The position numbers were made by a program, and so were the translations under genes. From assembly GCF_000365425.1 (NCBI RefSeq), contig NZ_AQOV01000002.1, positions 1,054,001 through 1,118,000 of the forward strand: 64,000 nucleotides of DNA, read 5' to 3'. The stretch is from Methylomonas sp. MK1 (GTDB taxonomy: Bacteria > Pseudomonadota > Gammaproteobacteria > Methylococcales > Methylomonadaceae). The notes beneath the pieces were generated by a model, which did not search any database, was not told the DNA's origin, and saw only the letters and a program-made list of their open reading frames with translations. Positions 11,401-19,642 of the stretch are shown here, in pieces (the first letter of the stretch is position 1; every line of letters begins with the position of its first letter).

Positions 11401-12607
11401 GCACAGTACGCCGCTCGCCGTGTTTGCAATGAATTTCCGCTTGGATGGTTTCGAAACTTTGTATGCGACGGGATTTATCAGTCAACTCCTGCCAGGTTTC
11501 CATAATGGTCCGGCGGTAGACAGGGTCCGGATAGGCTTTGGGCCACCATTCGTCTAGCGATTTAATATCGTCCAGCGTGTAACCGAAAGCTTTGTTGAAA
11601 GCCGGATTTAGCAATGTGAAATTGCCTTTGGCGTCGTAAATGGCCTGGGGCACTGGGGAGTAGTCGATTATTGCCTTCAAACGCCGTTCGCTATCTGCCA
11701 GTCCTGTGGTAATCAATTGCTGTTTGTGTAGGGTTAGTGCCAAAGTCGTGCCGGTCCAGGACAGTACCAATATATAAAACCATAGGTTCAGCAACTCGCT
11801 TTTCTCAAAATCGTCGCCGAAAAAGCCCAGATGATGTGCGGCTCCGAATAGCGCTTGGATGGTAATCAAGCCGGCAATCAGTGTCACGCCATGACGATTG
11901 AAACGGAGGGCGGCCCAAATGGCAAACAGAAACATCCAGTAACCGCGGGCGATTTTTCCAAAGACAGGCTGGAAAGCTTCGAGAAATACTACTTGGCCGG
12001 CGAACAAGGTCAGAATGATCAGCAGCAATGCTTCCAGGCCACGTTTTTCAGCAAGCCATTGCTTTGGCCAATTCCGCCAAACCAATAATATCGGCGTGGC
12101 CGTGACAATGCCGAAAGCATCCGCCATCCACCAATGTAAAATCGATTGCGGGATAGCCGCTAGTGGTATGAAACCAGCCTGATGTAAAGCCAAAGGGCCA
12201 ATACCTGCACTGATCAAAGAGCAAGCGGCGCCGGTCAGGGTTAGCCAGATAAAGTGGCCTGGCTCGGTTAAGTCTAAAGAAAAACGCTGTTGGTTTTTTA
12301 GCAGGTAGGCGGCTGTCGCCGATTCCAGTGTGTTGCCGGTTGCAATGGCAAAAGACAGTGGGAACGAGTCGTCTACCATCAAGCCGGCGGCAAAAGCACC
12401 CAGAAATATGCCTGGCCAATAGCGAAGGCCTTTCAGCAATAAAGCGGCCAATCCCAATCCGCCGGAAAACCACACCAAGGTGACATTGCCGGTTTCCGAG
12501 AAATAGGTGAGTACAATTTTAGCCAATAGGCAATAAAGCCCGGCCAAGCCGAGTATCGCCGGAAAGTCTAGCCAGCGGTAATTGGGAAATGCCATGAATC
12601 GCTTCAC
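8498..12607 (-). CDS. MASE1-PAS-GGDEF-EAL c-di-GMP signalling protein
   Basis: A 1369-residue inner-membrane protein that could make and/or degrade cyclic di-GMP. About residues 10-300 are a multi-spanning MASE1 sensory domain. Five or so PAS/PAC domains follow (about 310-920), most with typical PAC tails such as GYTAEDVVGK. The diguanylate cyclase domain carries an intact GGDEF at residues 1021-1025, and the phosphodiesterase domain an intact EAL at 1149-1151 with the later DDFGTG loop. Both output motifs look active, so the net activity cannot be told from sequence. It starts with GTG at 12607; an ATG four codons later is an alternative. Only 13 nt separate it from the upstream transporter gene, so they are probably co-transcribed. 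Confidence 0.92.
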   Translation of the reverse strand: MKRFMAFPNYRWLDFPAILGLAGLYCLLAKIVLTYFSETGNVTLVWFSGGLGLAALLLKGLRYWPGIFLGAFAAGLMVDDSFPLSFAIATGNTLESATAAYLLKNQQRFSLDLTEPGHFIWLTLTGAACSLISAGIGPLALHQAGFIPLAAIPQSILHWWMADAFGIVTATPILLVWRNWPKQWLAEKRGLEALLLIILTLFAGQVVFLEAFQPVFGKIARGYWMFLFAIWAALRFNRHGVTLIAGLITIQALFGAAHHLGFFGDDFEKSELLNLWFYILVLSWTGTTLALTLHKQQLITTGLADSERRLKAIIDYSPVPQAIYDAKGNFTLLNPAFNKAFGYTLDDIKSLDEWWPKAYPDPVYRRTIMETWQELTDKSRRIQSFETIQAEIHCKHGERRTVLAGSVSLGESYVGDNLAILFDITEQLKSEKALTESNLLLQTILETLPIRVFWKDLDSRYLGCNALFAGDAGQHSSKDLIGKDDNQLNWRDQAANYQADDRQVIISGEGKLAYEEPQTTPDGNTIWLRTSKIPLRNSDHEIIGVLGSYEDISENKAREDALAQSVSLLRATLEATADGILVVSLQRQIVTYNQRFFELWQLPNTAVGEDKDDTTLLHLAIKQLKNPGEFFDKVQELYNHPDQESYDLIEFSDGRIFERYSKPQSIADIIVGRVWSFRDVSNQHRAEQALQQKEYYQRALLDNIPHAIWLKDTESRLLAVNQEFANVFAADNPEALVGKNDFDIAPPELAESYLADDRRVLALRDKLIVEEEIVDRGVRKWFETYKAPVMDEQGQLLGTVGFARDISELRKIEENLRLAALVYHNSSEAMIVVDSDNTILSVNPAFTTMTGYTAEDVVGKKPHILSSGEHDAAFYRELWDALDTTGAWRGEIKNRSKDGRLFVEELAINTIYNAEGKPQRRVALFSDITQRKQSEEQIWRQANFDPLTGLPNRRMFRDRLEQEIKKAHRMGQLFALLFIDLDRFKEINDTLGHDMGDKLLKETARRLQTCVRESDTVARLGGDEFTIILSELDCIEVSEPIAKNLLQKLSAPFSLDGELAYVSASIGITFYPNDSTDLSQLQKNADQAMYAAKNQGRNNYRFFTQALQDALEARAAMLGDLRTALANAQFLLCYQPIVDLLNGEVRKAEALLRWHHPKRGLISPAEFIPLAEETGLIREIGDWVFETAARQVQTWRATIHPEFQISVNKSPVQFQSAEHAPEDWFNYLHRLGLSGQSIVVEITEGLLLDANLSVHNHLMAFRDAGMQVAIDDFGTGYSALSYLKKFDIDYLKIDQSFVRNLSQDSNDFVLCEAIIVMAHKLGLKVIAEGVETEQQRDLLAAIGCDYGQGYLFAKPLPAALFEEQFGKSA

Positions 12608-12620
12608 ATCTGGTGTTTGG

Positions 12621-13277
12621 CTAAAGTTGCGGCAGTAAACCCGCCGCTAGCAAGCTTTCGTAGGCTTTATAAGCCGCAATTGCCGATAAAATCAGGAAAA
12701 ACACGCCGCTGGCTTTATGCAGCAAGGACAAGGGGATTTTTTGCAATACGGTACGCCCGGCCAGCACGCCGAGTCCTGAAGTAAAGGCCAGTGCCAGCGT
12801 CGAGCCCAACCAAACCGCAATCGGTTGCGCGGTACTGCTGAACGCTACGACGGCCAGTTGGGTTTTATCGCCAAATTCGGCGACGGTAATCAATAAAAAG
12901 GTCGTAAAAAAAATACCGTGGCCGCTTTTCTCGGCGATTTCCTCGTCGTCATTTTCTTCGTCGTGGTTGAGTAAGGCATGCAGACCGAATGCGGAAAAGA
13001 GCAGGGCGACGGTGGCCGCGACCAGATATTCCGGTAACCATTTCGCAATCGCCGCACCAAAAACCACCGCCAAGGTGTTGAGCAGCGCGAACGCGGCGAT
13101 AGCCCCCCACAGCACTGGAGCCGGTCTGTGCTTGGACGCTAAGGTCATGCATACCAATTGGCTTTTATCGCCGATTTCAGCAGCCGCGATCAGCGCAAAG
13201 CTGGTGCCGCCGGTCGCCAGTAATTCCGCAAGGTTTAATGCGCTTATTTGGGTGATGAATGCTGCTAAGTATTCCAT
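12621..13277 (-). CDS. GDT1/TMEM165 (UPF0016) family Mn/Ca transporter
   Basis: A 218-residue membrane protein with the two signature motifs of the UPF0016 family, EIGDKSQL in the first half and EFGDKTQL in the second, each inside a hydrophobic helix of a duplicated three-helix unit. An acidic linker (NHDEENDDEE) joins the halves. Bacterial members (for example MneA) export manganese; eukaryotic ones move Mn, Ca and protons. The start at 13277 (MEYLAAFITQ) is preferred over an upstream in-frame codon at 13343, because the extra 22 residues would be translated from the terminator hairpin of the preceding gene. It is probably in one transcript with the GGDEF-EAL gene downstream. Confidence 0.85.
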   Translation of the reverse strand: MEYLAAFITQISALNLAELLATGGTSFALIAAAEIGDKSQLVCMTLASKHRPAPVLWGAIAAFALLNTLAVVFGAAIAKWLPEYLVAATVALLFSAFGLHALLNHDEENDDEEIAEKSGHGIFFTTFLLITVAEFGDKTQLAVVAFSSTAQPIAVWLGSTLALAFTSGLGVLAGRTVLQKIPLSLLHKASGVFFLILSAIAAYKAYESLLAAGLLPQL

Positions 13278-13301
13278 TCGGCACTGAGGCGTTTGATCGG
13301 A

Positions 13302-13337
13302 AGATAAAACACCCAAAAGGCTACTGCCTTTTGGGTG
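13302..13337 (-). terminator. Rho-independent terminator of the ZIP gene
   Basis: Read on the minus strand: a perfect 11-bp stem CACCCAAAAGG / CCTTTTGGGTG with a 6-nt loop, followed by a T-rich tail (TTTTATCTT). It lies between the ZIP gene and the GDT1-family gene, so the latter needs its own promoter or read-through. Confidence 0.85.
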
Positions 13338-13359
13338 GCGCACTTGGTTTAGGCAGTTT

Positions 13360-14289
13360 TTATGTCAGTATTTTGTCCAAGATCATCATGATGATGAAAC
13401 CGGCCATTAATGAAAATGTAGCGATGCGCGAGCGGCCTTTGGAGTGCGTCTCCGGGATGATTTCTTCGCTGATGACAAACAACATCGCACCGGCCGCAAA
13501 CCCCATCGCAATCGGCAGTACCGATGAAAACACCGTGACCATGGTAATGCCTAGCAGGCCGCCCACCGGTTCCACCAAGCCTGTCAACGTGGCGATGGCG
13601 ACGGCTTTCCATTTGTTGTAACCCAAGCCCACCAAGGGCAGTGCTACCGCCAGACCTTCCGGCAAGTTTTGTAAGGCAATCGCAATAGACAATACCAAGC
13701 CGTTTTTCATATCGCCGGAGCCAAAGCTGACGCCGACCGACATGCCTTCCGGGAAGTTATGGATGGTGATGGCGATGATGAATAAGGAGATTTTTTGCAG
13801 CGAATCCAAGGAATGATCGCTGACCGAATCAAAATGCAGATGCGGCAAACGGCTGTCGGCAAAATGCAGGAACAGCGCACCGATCAGCATGCCGGCCGAC
13901 ACGATCCATAAACCTTTGCCGGGCCAGATTTGCTCGCCGTAGTCCAGGCCGGGCACCAACAAAGAAAACGCGGTGGCCGCCAACATCACGCCAGCCGCGG
14001 CACCCAGCAAACTATTGAATAATCGGTCGGATATGTTTTTAAAGAACAGGGCAGGTAAGGCGCCGATGCCGGTCGCCAATCCCGCCAGCACGCTGGCCAG
14101 AAAGCCGATGACCACCACTTTGTCAAAAATAAGGTACAGACTGCCGAATACCAAAAGCTGGGAGAGCAAAAACAAACCGATAAATACACCCCAACGTTGC
14201 ATCAGCGGCAAGGTCATTACATGCAGGTATTGGGGATGGGCTTGCAGGCGAAGATAGTAGTCTTCGAGCGTTTTTTGAATATTCAGCAT
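13360..14289 (-). CDS. ZIP family divalent metal transporter
   Basis: A 309-residue inner-membrane protein of the ZIP (ZupT-like) family, which brings zinc, iron or manganese into the cytoplasm. The two metal-site helices are clear: TIHNFPEGMSVG (about residues 177-188) and ALQNLPEGLAVA (about 206-217), each with the N/H-x-x-P-E-G pattern. A histidine-bearing stretch (HLHFDSVSDHSLD) lies in the cytoplasmic loop before them. Length and helix number are normal, with an N-terminal cytosolic extension of about 30 residues. A possible promoter lies 36 nt upstream. The neighbouring GDT1 exporter suggests both serve the same metal, possibly manganese; that is inference. Confidence 0.88.
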   Translation of the reverse strand: MLNIQKTLEDYYLRLQAHPQYLHVMTLPLMQRWGVFIGLFLLSQLLVFGSLYLIFDKVVVIGFLASVLAGLATGIGALPALFFKNISDRLFNSLLGAAAGVMLAATAFSLLVPGLDYGEQIWPGKGLWIVSAGMLIGALFLHFADSRLPHLHFDSVSDHSLDSLQKISLFIIAITIHNFPEGMSVGVSFGSGDMKNGLVLSIAIALQNLPEGLAVALPLVGLGYNKWKAVAIATLTGLVEPVGGLLGITMVTVFSSVLPIAMGFAAGAMLFVISEEIIPETHSKGRSRIATFSLMAGFIIMMILDKILT

Positions 14290-14325
14290 ATTTTTACCTT
14301 TATTGTTCTTGTGGCTAAAGCTGGG

Positions 14326-14353
14326 ATTATACTGAATTCATTCGAATTGCCGA
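14326..14353 (-). promoter_or_regulatory. Possible promoter of the ZIP gene
   Basis: On the minus strand there is an exact TATAAT (-10) at 14331-14326. TCGGCA, a weak -35, lies 16 nt upstream of it. The AT-rich stretch between contains GAATTC/CGAATT-like inverted bases that could be an operator. Recognised by eye only. Confidence 0.4.
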
Positions 14354-14566
14354 TTTTTACCCACAATGTTTGCGGGGAGTTTCTCGGTCATCGGTAGCTA
14401 ACACTAAAGATGTAAGACGGGAATCCGCTGTTGTTCACCTGCGGCGCATGGGTTTTATAAAAAGGCTCAGGTTGTATCCTAGGCCGGTTTCGATTTACAG
14501 TGCCGGTTTTGGCGGCCATGATGTGGCTTGATCCGGTATTTAGGCGTTTTTCAGGAGTTCGACAGA

Positions 14567-15121
14567 ATGAAGGTTTTGCAAGGTTTTACAGCAGTCAGTG
14601 TTCTTGCGGTGATCAGCGCTTGCGCACCCGTTCAACAGCAGGTTTCAGATCAGACTTTTGCTCTGGGCGGGTCGCAGGCCGGCTATGGTTCTGGTGCTGT
14701 GGGTGCCGTCGCCGGGGCAATGGGGCAGACTAGCCAATTGGGATTGATCGATATATTGGTCGGGCAATTGGGAATCAGTCCGCAGCAAGCGCTCGGCGGT
14801 GTCGGGTCAATTTTTTCCGTGGCGCAGCAACGCATGAATCCCGGTGACTTCTCGCAGTTGAGCAATGCCGTGCCGGGTATGGACCGCTATTTGTCCTCGG
14901 TGCCACAACAGGTTTCCGCTGCCAGTTCACAATCTTTGCTGGGCGCTGCGGGCGGATTAATGGGCGGGCAACTCGGCAGTCTGGCGAATTTGGCCGGATC
15001 GTTTCAATCTTTGGGCATGAATCCGTCCATGGTCAGCCAGTTTGTGCCGGTGGTTTTACAGTATGTGCAAAACCAAAGCGGCGCCGGCGCTATGAGTTTG
15101 CTTCAGCACGCTTTATATTAA
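14567..15121 (+). CDS. DUF2780 family lipoprotein
   Basis: A 184-residue exported lipoprotein. The signal peptide ends in the lipobox ISAC, so Cys19 or so would be lipidated. The body matches the DUF2780 family: LGLIDILVGQLGISPQQALG, then the SQLSNAVPGMDRYL motif. It is mostly helical, with small-residue-rich Gly/Ala segments. The start at 14567 has a good Shine-Dalgarno (TCAGGAG) nine bases upstream; an earlier in-frame start at 14528 has none. The function of the family is not known. It appears to be a single-gene unit. Confidence 0.75.
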   Translation: MKVLQGFTAVSVLAVISACAPVQQQVSDQTFALGGSQAGYGSGAVGAVAGAMGQTSQLGLIDILVGQLGISPQQALGGVGSIFSVAQQRMNPGDFSQLSNAVPGMDRYLSSVPQQVSAASSQSLLGAAGGLMGGQLGSLANLAGSFQSLGMNPSMVSQFVPVVLQYVQNQSGAGAMSLLQHALY

Positions 15122-15127
15122 GTTTCG

Positions 15128-15164
15128 CACCAACTTTTCCGGCTTGAGTCCGGCTAAATTGGTG
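15128..15164. other. Structured hairpin after the DUF2780 gene
   Basis: Outer arms CACCAA / TTGGTG enclose two CCGG tetramers that can pair with each other. There is no strong T run directly after it, so termination is only possible, not shown. Confidence 0.3.
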
Positions 15165-15205
15165 TCGACCTCAGCGTAATTTTTACAACGACAGACTAAA
15201 AAATC

Positions 15206-15595
15206 ATGGAAATATTATTGATCGGCGCAGTTTTGATGATCTTCGCCATTTTGCTATCCGCATGGCTGATGACTTTTGCGAAATGGTTTCCGATAAAAGG
15301 CATAGACGGCGAATTTTTGAAGGACTACAAAACCTTGATCAGAGCCCACGTGGATTTTGCATTGATGGCACTGTTTTGCCTAGGTTTTTACGGCGCGAAA
15401 GTGCCGTTGCCGGTGACGGCTTGTTGGTTGGTGGTGATCGGCGGCCTGACCAATCCCGGCGTGTTTGTGGTTGCGGCATTCGATCCCGACTTTTGGTCCA
15501 AGCCGATCTGGCGGATTTATTCGGCTTTGAGTTTTGTGGTAACCACGCTGGGCTTTGGCTGGATCGGCATCACCTTGCTGCAATATGCCCTGTAA
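15206..15595 (+). CDS. Small membrane protein, four helices, unknown function
   Basis: A 129-residue very hydrophobic protein with four predicted membrane helices (about residues 3-25, 47-65, 72-92 and 105-127) and short loops. The second loop has the charged stretch GEFLKDYKTLIRAHVDF, where the conserved-looking K, R, H and D could face a substrate. I do not recognise the family. It ends 78 nt before nadA on the same strand, so the two may be co-transcribed. Confidence 0.6.
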   Translation: MEILLIGAVLMIFAILLSAWLMTFAKWFPIKGIDGEFLKDYKTLIRAHVDFALMALFCLGFYGAKVPLPVTACWLVVIGGLTNPGVFVVAAFDPDFWSKPIWRIYSALSFVVTTLGFGWIGITLLQYAL

Positions 15596-15673
15596 ATCGG
15601 CTGGCGATGGAACCGACTGTTAAAAAACCGGCCCAAGGCTTTACACTTCTTTGTTTTATTTTCAGGTTAAAAA

Positions 15674-16768
15674 ATGACTGCTGCCTTACCCATACATGAT
15701 TACGCCTTGCTTGATGATGCCGAATGCGATGCCCGCATCGTTGCCGCCAAAGCCAAACTCGGCAAACGCTGTATCGTGCTTGGACATCATTACCAGCGCG
15801 ATGAGGTCTTCAAACACGCCGATATCTTCGGCGACTCTTTGAAATTATCCCGGGAAGCCGCGCAATCTGAGGCCGAATACATCGTGTTTTGCGGCGTGCA
15901 TTTCATGGCGGAAGTCGCGGATATTTTGTCGCGGCCGGAGCAAATCGCGATCTTGCCGGATTTGGCGGCCGGATGCTCGATGGCCGACATGGCCAATAAA
16001 GTCAAAGTTCAGCAATGTTGGGATGAACTGGCAAAAATCATCGACGTGGAAAACACGGTGACGCCAGTCACTTACATCAACTCGGCCGCTGATCTAAAAG
16101 CCTTTTGTGGGCAACACGACGGCATCGTTTGCACCTCTTCAAACGCACAGAAAATTCTGAATTGGAGTTTTGCGAAGCGCGAAAAAGTATTGTTCTTTCC
16201 GGATCAGCATTTAGGACGCAACACCGGCTACCGGATGGGCATCCCGTTGGAGCAAATGGTGACCTGGGATTTCAATAAACCGCAAGGCGGTTTGACCGAG
16301 CAGCAAATCCGCGACGCCAAGATTATTCTTTGGAAAGGCTATTGTTCCGTGCATCAAGCGTTTCAACCGGAGCAGATTGACGCGTTCAAGGCAAAACACC
16401 CGGAAACCATTGTCATTTCCCATCCGGAAGCCTGCTTCGAAGTCTGTGAAAAATCCGATTTCATCGGTTCAACCGAGATGATTTTAAAAATCGTCCGCGA
16501 AGCCGAAGCCAATACCCGCTGGCTGGTGGCGACCGAGCTGAATCTGGTCAACCGCTTGAACCAGGAATGCAAAGCCCAAGGCAAAAGCGTGCATTTCATG
16601 GCGCCCACTTTAAGCATGTGCTCAACGATGTTCCGTACCGACCCGCAACATCTGTGTTGGGTGCTGGAAAATCTGGCGGCCGGGCATGTGGTTAATCAGG
16701 TCTCTGTGCCTGCCGAGCAGGCGGCGTTGGCGAAAAAGACTTTGGATAATATGCTTTTGGCATCGTAA
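15674..16768 (+). CDS. nadA: Quinolinate synthase NadA
   Basis: NadA condenses iminoaspartate with dihydroxyacetone phosphate to give quinolinate in de novo NAD synthesis, using a [4Fe-4S] cluster. The 364-residue product has the expected three-fold repeat and the three cluster cysteines, in IVFCGVHFMAE, WKGYCSVHQ and LSMCSTMF. It also has the substrate-binding HHYQRDE motif near the N-terminus and SSNAQKIL in the middle. The length matches the long proteobacterial type. nadB and nadC are not nearby. Confidence 0.95.
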   Translation: MTAALPIHDYALLDDAECDARIVAAKAKLGKRCIVLGHHYQRDEVFKHADIFGDSLKLSREAAQSEAEYIVFCGVHFMAEVADILSRPEQIAILPDLAAGCSMADMANKVKVQQCWDELAKIIDVENTVTPVTYINSAADLKAFCGQHDGIVCTSSNAQKILNWSFAKREKVLFFPDQHLGRNTGYRMGIPLEQMVTWDFNKPQGGLTEQQIRDAKIILWKGYCSVHQAFQPEQIDAFKAKHPETIVISHPEACFEVCEKSDFIGSTEMILKIVREAEANTRWLVATELNLVNRLNQECKAQGKSVHFMAPTLSMCSTMFRTDPQHLCWVLENLAAGHVVNQVSVPAEQAALAKKTLDNMLLAS

Positions 16769-16909
16769 CGCCTTCTAAGCGCATGCCCGCTTTGAGTTAT
16801 AGCGTTGCTTACCGGCTTGAGTCTCTTTTGACATGTTCCAGCGGTTCAGCGTGGTCTTTCTGGCAACGAATGGTGAAACATCCGGGCTTTATTCACGTAT
16901 GGGCGGGTG

Positions 16910-16954
16910 CAATATAGCCGCTGGGTTTCCGCCTTCGCGGGAGCGGCGATATTT
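16910..16954. repeat. REP-like dispersed repeat, copy 1
   Basis: The stretch beginning CAATATAGCC and ending GAGCGGCGATATTTGAG matches, in reverse orientation and with a few changes, the sequence at 63203-63243. Both have a GC-rich inverted core (TCCCGCC...GGAGCG type) flanked by AATATAGCC and CGATATTT. Both lie between genes, as REP elements usually do. Confidence 0.6.
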
Positions 16955-16964
16955 GAGGGCCGGG

Positions 16965-17942
16965 CTAATAATCTGAATGCAGTGCCGGCTGTAACAGAAT
17001 TTTTCTGACGCCGGCTTGCGCGGCGTGCGCGAATGCGGCCAGTCCGCCGCTAAGTGGGTATTGGCCGTCTATCATAGTTGCCACGGGCAGTTTGCCCTCG
17101 GCCAACAGCGTTAGGGCGTCTGCAAACGGCCCGCAACGCGAACCGATGATGTTGATTTCGTAAACCACCACTTTGCTTAAATCCAGAGCCGCGCTGGCCG
17201 CGAAGGTGCTTTTTAGTACCAAGGTGCCGCGTGGTTTGACGATACGCAAGGCCTGGGCAAAGCCGGCAGCTTGACCGCTGGCGTCTACGACGCAGTCGAA
17301 ATTGTTGTCCGGAATCTCGGCAATTAGGTCGGTAGTTAGCTGCCATTGTTCGGGCAACGCCAAGGAGCTTACTGAACGGCCCACCACCGTGACCTGGTAG
17401 CCGGCCAGACTCAACACTTTGGCGATCAATAAACCCAATCTGCCGGGGCCGACGACGGCGACGCCCGTGACGGGGACTGCGGCAATTTGTTTGACGACGC
17501 GTAATGCGGCGGCCAAGGGTTCGGTAAATACGGCGGCTTGATCCGGCACTGCGTCGGGAACGGCGTACAAGTTGGCAACCGGCAAGCTGAAGTAATCGGC
17601 AAATACCCCGTCTTTGCCGCGTATTCCCAGCACTTTGCGATTGAGGCAATGCTCGGGGCCGTCGCGTCGGCACACCTCGCAGGCGTTGCAGCCGATATTG
17701 ATGGAGCCAACCACGCGCCGATTCAGCCAGTTTCGGTGTTCATCGTCGGCAACGGCTTTTACTGTGCCGACAAATTCATGACCGAGGATGCCGGAAAAAT
17801 CTGCATAGCCCTTTACCAACTCCAGGTCGGTGGCACAGATACCGGCCAAACTCAATTCAATCAAAGCATCGCCGGCAGCCAATTTGGGTACCGAAATATC
17901 GTTGCGGTAGGATAATGATTTGTCTAATCTCAATGCTTGCAT
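16965..17942 (-). CDS. Zinc-dependent alcohol dehydrogenase (MDR family)
   Basis: A 325-residue medium-chain dehydrogenase/reductase. The catalytic zinc ligands are visible in AGICATDLELVKGYADFSG and GHEFVG, and the structural zinc loop as CNACEVCRRDGPEHC. A Rossmann nucleotide-binding turn (VVGPGRLGLLIAKVL) sits in the middle. It resembles the threonine/sorbitol dehydrogenase branch; the substrate is not predictable. The start at 17942 (MQALRLDKS) is chosen over 17996, whose extra residues do not fit the family. It is divergent from the CoA-ligase gene, with 98 nt between starts. Confidence 0.85.
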   Translation of the reverse strand: MQALRLDKSLSYRNDISVPKLAAGDALIELSLAGICATDLELVKGYADFSGILGHEFVGTVKAVADDEHRNWLNRRVVGSINIGCNACEVCRRDGPEHCLNRKVLGIRGKDGVFADYFSLPVANLYAVPDAVPDQAAVFTEPLAAALRVVKQIAAVPVTGVAVVGPGRLGLLIAKVLSLAGYQVTVVGRSVSSLALPEQWQLTTDLIAEIPDNNFDCVVDASGQAAGFAQALRIVKPRGTLVLKSTFAASAALDLSKVVVYEINIIGSRCGPFADALTLLAEGKLPVATMIDGQYPLSGGLAAFAHAAQAGVRKILLQPALHSDY

Positions 17943-18040
17943 GGGTATGGTCAAGGAGCCTTGCAGAATTAACTTTTTACCAAACATTCGGGCCAAGATA
18001 TACCTTTAGCGTTTTTCAAGTATTTTTCAGGTGGTTTGCG

Positions 18041-19546
18041 ATGAGCTATTTACCGACGACAATTTCCGCGGCAGCATTTCAGCATTTTCTTTCCACGCCA
18101 TTGGATGCCTTGCTTGCCGGACATCAGGCTGAAAATTCGCAGCAAAAAATGCTGGCTTTATTCCAGCGTTGTGCGGCAGAGGTTCCCGCTTATCGGCAGT
18201 TTTTACAAGCCAAGCAAATCGATCCCAAACAGATTAACGCTTACCCGGATTTTCAAAATCTACCGTTAATCAACAAGGCCAACTACATGCATGCCTATCC
18301 GCTGCCGGAGCGTTGTTTCGGCGGCAGTCTGAGCGGGGCGGACCGGGTAGCGGTGTCGTCCGGTTCCACCGGCGTGCCGACGTTTTGGCCACGTTCGGCG
18401 GCATATGAACTGGATGTGGCGGTGCGTTTCGAGCAAGTGTTCAAGGACAGTTTTCAGGCCGATCAACGGACTACGCTGGCGGTGGTGTGTTTTGCGCTGG
18501 GCAATTGGGTGGGCGGATTGTTTACCACGTCTTGCTGCTGGCATTTGGCGGGCAAAGGCTATCCGTTGCTGGTGGCAACGCCGGGCAATAACAAAGCCGA
18601 GATTTTTCGGGTGGTGCGTGAATTAGCGCCGCACTTCGAGCAGACCGTGTTATTAGGCTATCCGCCGTTTGTAAAGGATGTGATCGATGCCGGCGCCGCC
18701 GAAGGCATAGACTGGGCCCAATTCAAGCCCAAACTGGTATTTGCTGGCGAGGTATTTAGCGAAGAATGGCGCAGTTTGCTGTCCGAACGTATTGGTTCGG
18801 AGTCGGTTTGTTTCGATTCGGCATCTTTGTACGGTACCGCAGACGGCGGCGTATTGGGTAACGAAACGCCGCTCAGCATCGCCATTCGCCGTTGGTTAGC
18901 GCAACGGCCGGAAGCGGCGCGAAGTTTGTTTGGCGAGTCGCGGTTGCCGACCCTGGTGCAATACGACCCGCATAGCCGTTTCTTCGAAGTACACGAGGGG
19001 ACTTTGGTGGTCTCCGGCGAGAACAGTGTGCCTTTGCTGCGCTATCACATCGCCGATAAGGGTGGGGTGTTGAGCTACGCGCAAATCTGGGATTTTTTGC
19101 GGCAGCACGGCATGCAGTCAGTCGAGGATTTAGGTTTGGACAGTGGGTTTCAAGCTCGTAACCTGCCGTTTGTGTATGTGTTTGGCCGCGCGGATTTTAC
19201 CGTGTCGTATTACGGCGCCAATATCTATCCGGAAAACGTTACTGTGGGGCTGGAGCAGCCGGAGATCATGGCTTGGGTGACCGGTAAATTTGTCCTGCAA
19301 ACTCAGGAAAACGCGGAAGGCGATAAATATCTGCATATCGCCGTGGAATTATTGCCGGGCGTGGTGCCCGAACCGGCAATGGCGCCGATGATAGCGGCCT
19401 CCATCCGTACTCAATTGTTGCGGCTGAACAGCGAGTTTGCCAATTACACGCCAGCCGAGAAACAACTGCCGCAAATCAGCTTACATAGTTTTGCAGATAC
19501 GGAATATTTTCCCGCCGGGGTGAAACATCGTTATACCCGACGCTAA
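18041..19546 (+). CDS. PaaK-like AMP-forming CoA ligase
   Basis: A 501-residue member of the phenylacetate-CoA ligase branch of adenylate-forming enzymes, which would activate a carboxylic acid as acyl-AMP and pass it to CoA. The phosphate-binding loop is VSSGSTGVPTFW (about residues 104-115). A later SASLYGTADGG occupies the place of the YGxTE motif, and LLRYHIAD and VFGRADFTVSYYGANIYPE give the hinge and C-terminal domain start. The ATG at 18041 is preferred to 17915, whose extension is a chance hydrophobic stretch over the divergent promoter. The substrate is unknown. Confidence 0.8.
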   Translation: MSYLPTTISAAAFQHFLSTPLDALLAGHQAENSQQKMLALFQRCAAEVPAYRQFLQAKQIDPKQINAYPDFQNLPLINKANYMHAYPLPERCFGGSLSGADRVAVSSGSTGVPTFWPRSAAYELDVAVRFEQVFKDSFQADQRTTLAVVCFALGNWVGGLFTTSCCWHLAGKGYPLLVATPGNNKAEIFRVVRELAPHFEQTVLLGYPPFVKDVIDAGAAEGIDWAQFKPKLVFAGEVFSEEWRSLLSERIGSESVCFDSASLYGTADGGVLGNETPLSIAIRRWLAQRPEAARSLFGESRLPTLVQYDPHSRFFEVHEGTLVVSGENSVPLLRYHIADKGGVLSYAQIWDFLRQHGMQSVEDLGLDSGFQARNLPFVYVFGRADFTVSYYGANIYPENVTVGLEQPEIMAWVTGKFVLQTQENAEGDKYLHIAVELLPGVVPEPAMAPMIAASIRTQLLRLNSEFANYTPAEKQLPQISLHSFADTEYFPAGVKHRYTRR

Positions 19547-19642
19547 ATGAACTAAGCGAAGACTCGGTTTGAATTAACCGGCATGGGGCGAGAGGTGCAT
19601 TAAATTGCCAAGCACCTGCACGCCCCAAAAGATTCCGAAACC

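Noticed and set aside
14370..14450. GCGGGGAGTTT followed by GC-rich pairs, thought to be a yybP-ykoY manganese riboswitch near the metal transporters.
   Set aside because: It is on the plus strand, facing the DUF2780 gene, and the second conserved loop is not found.
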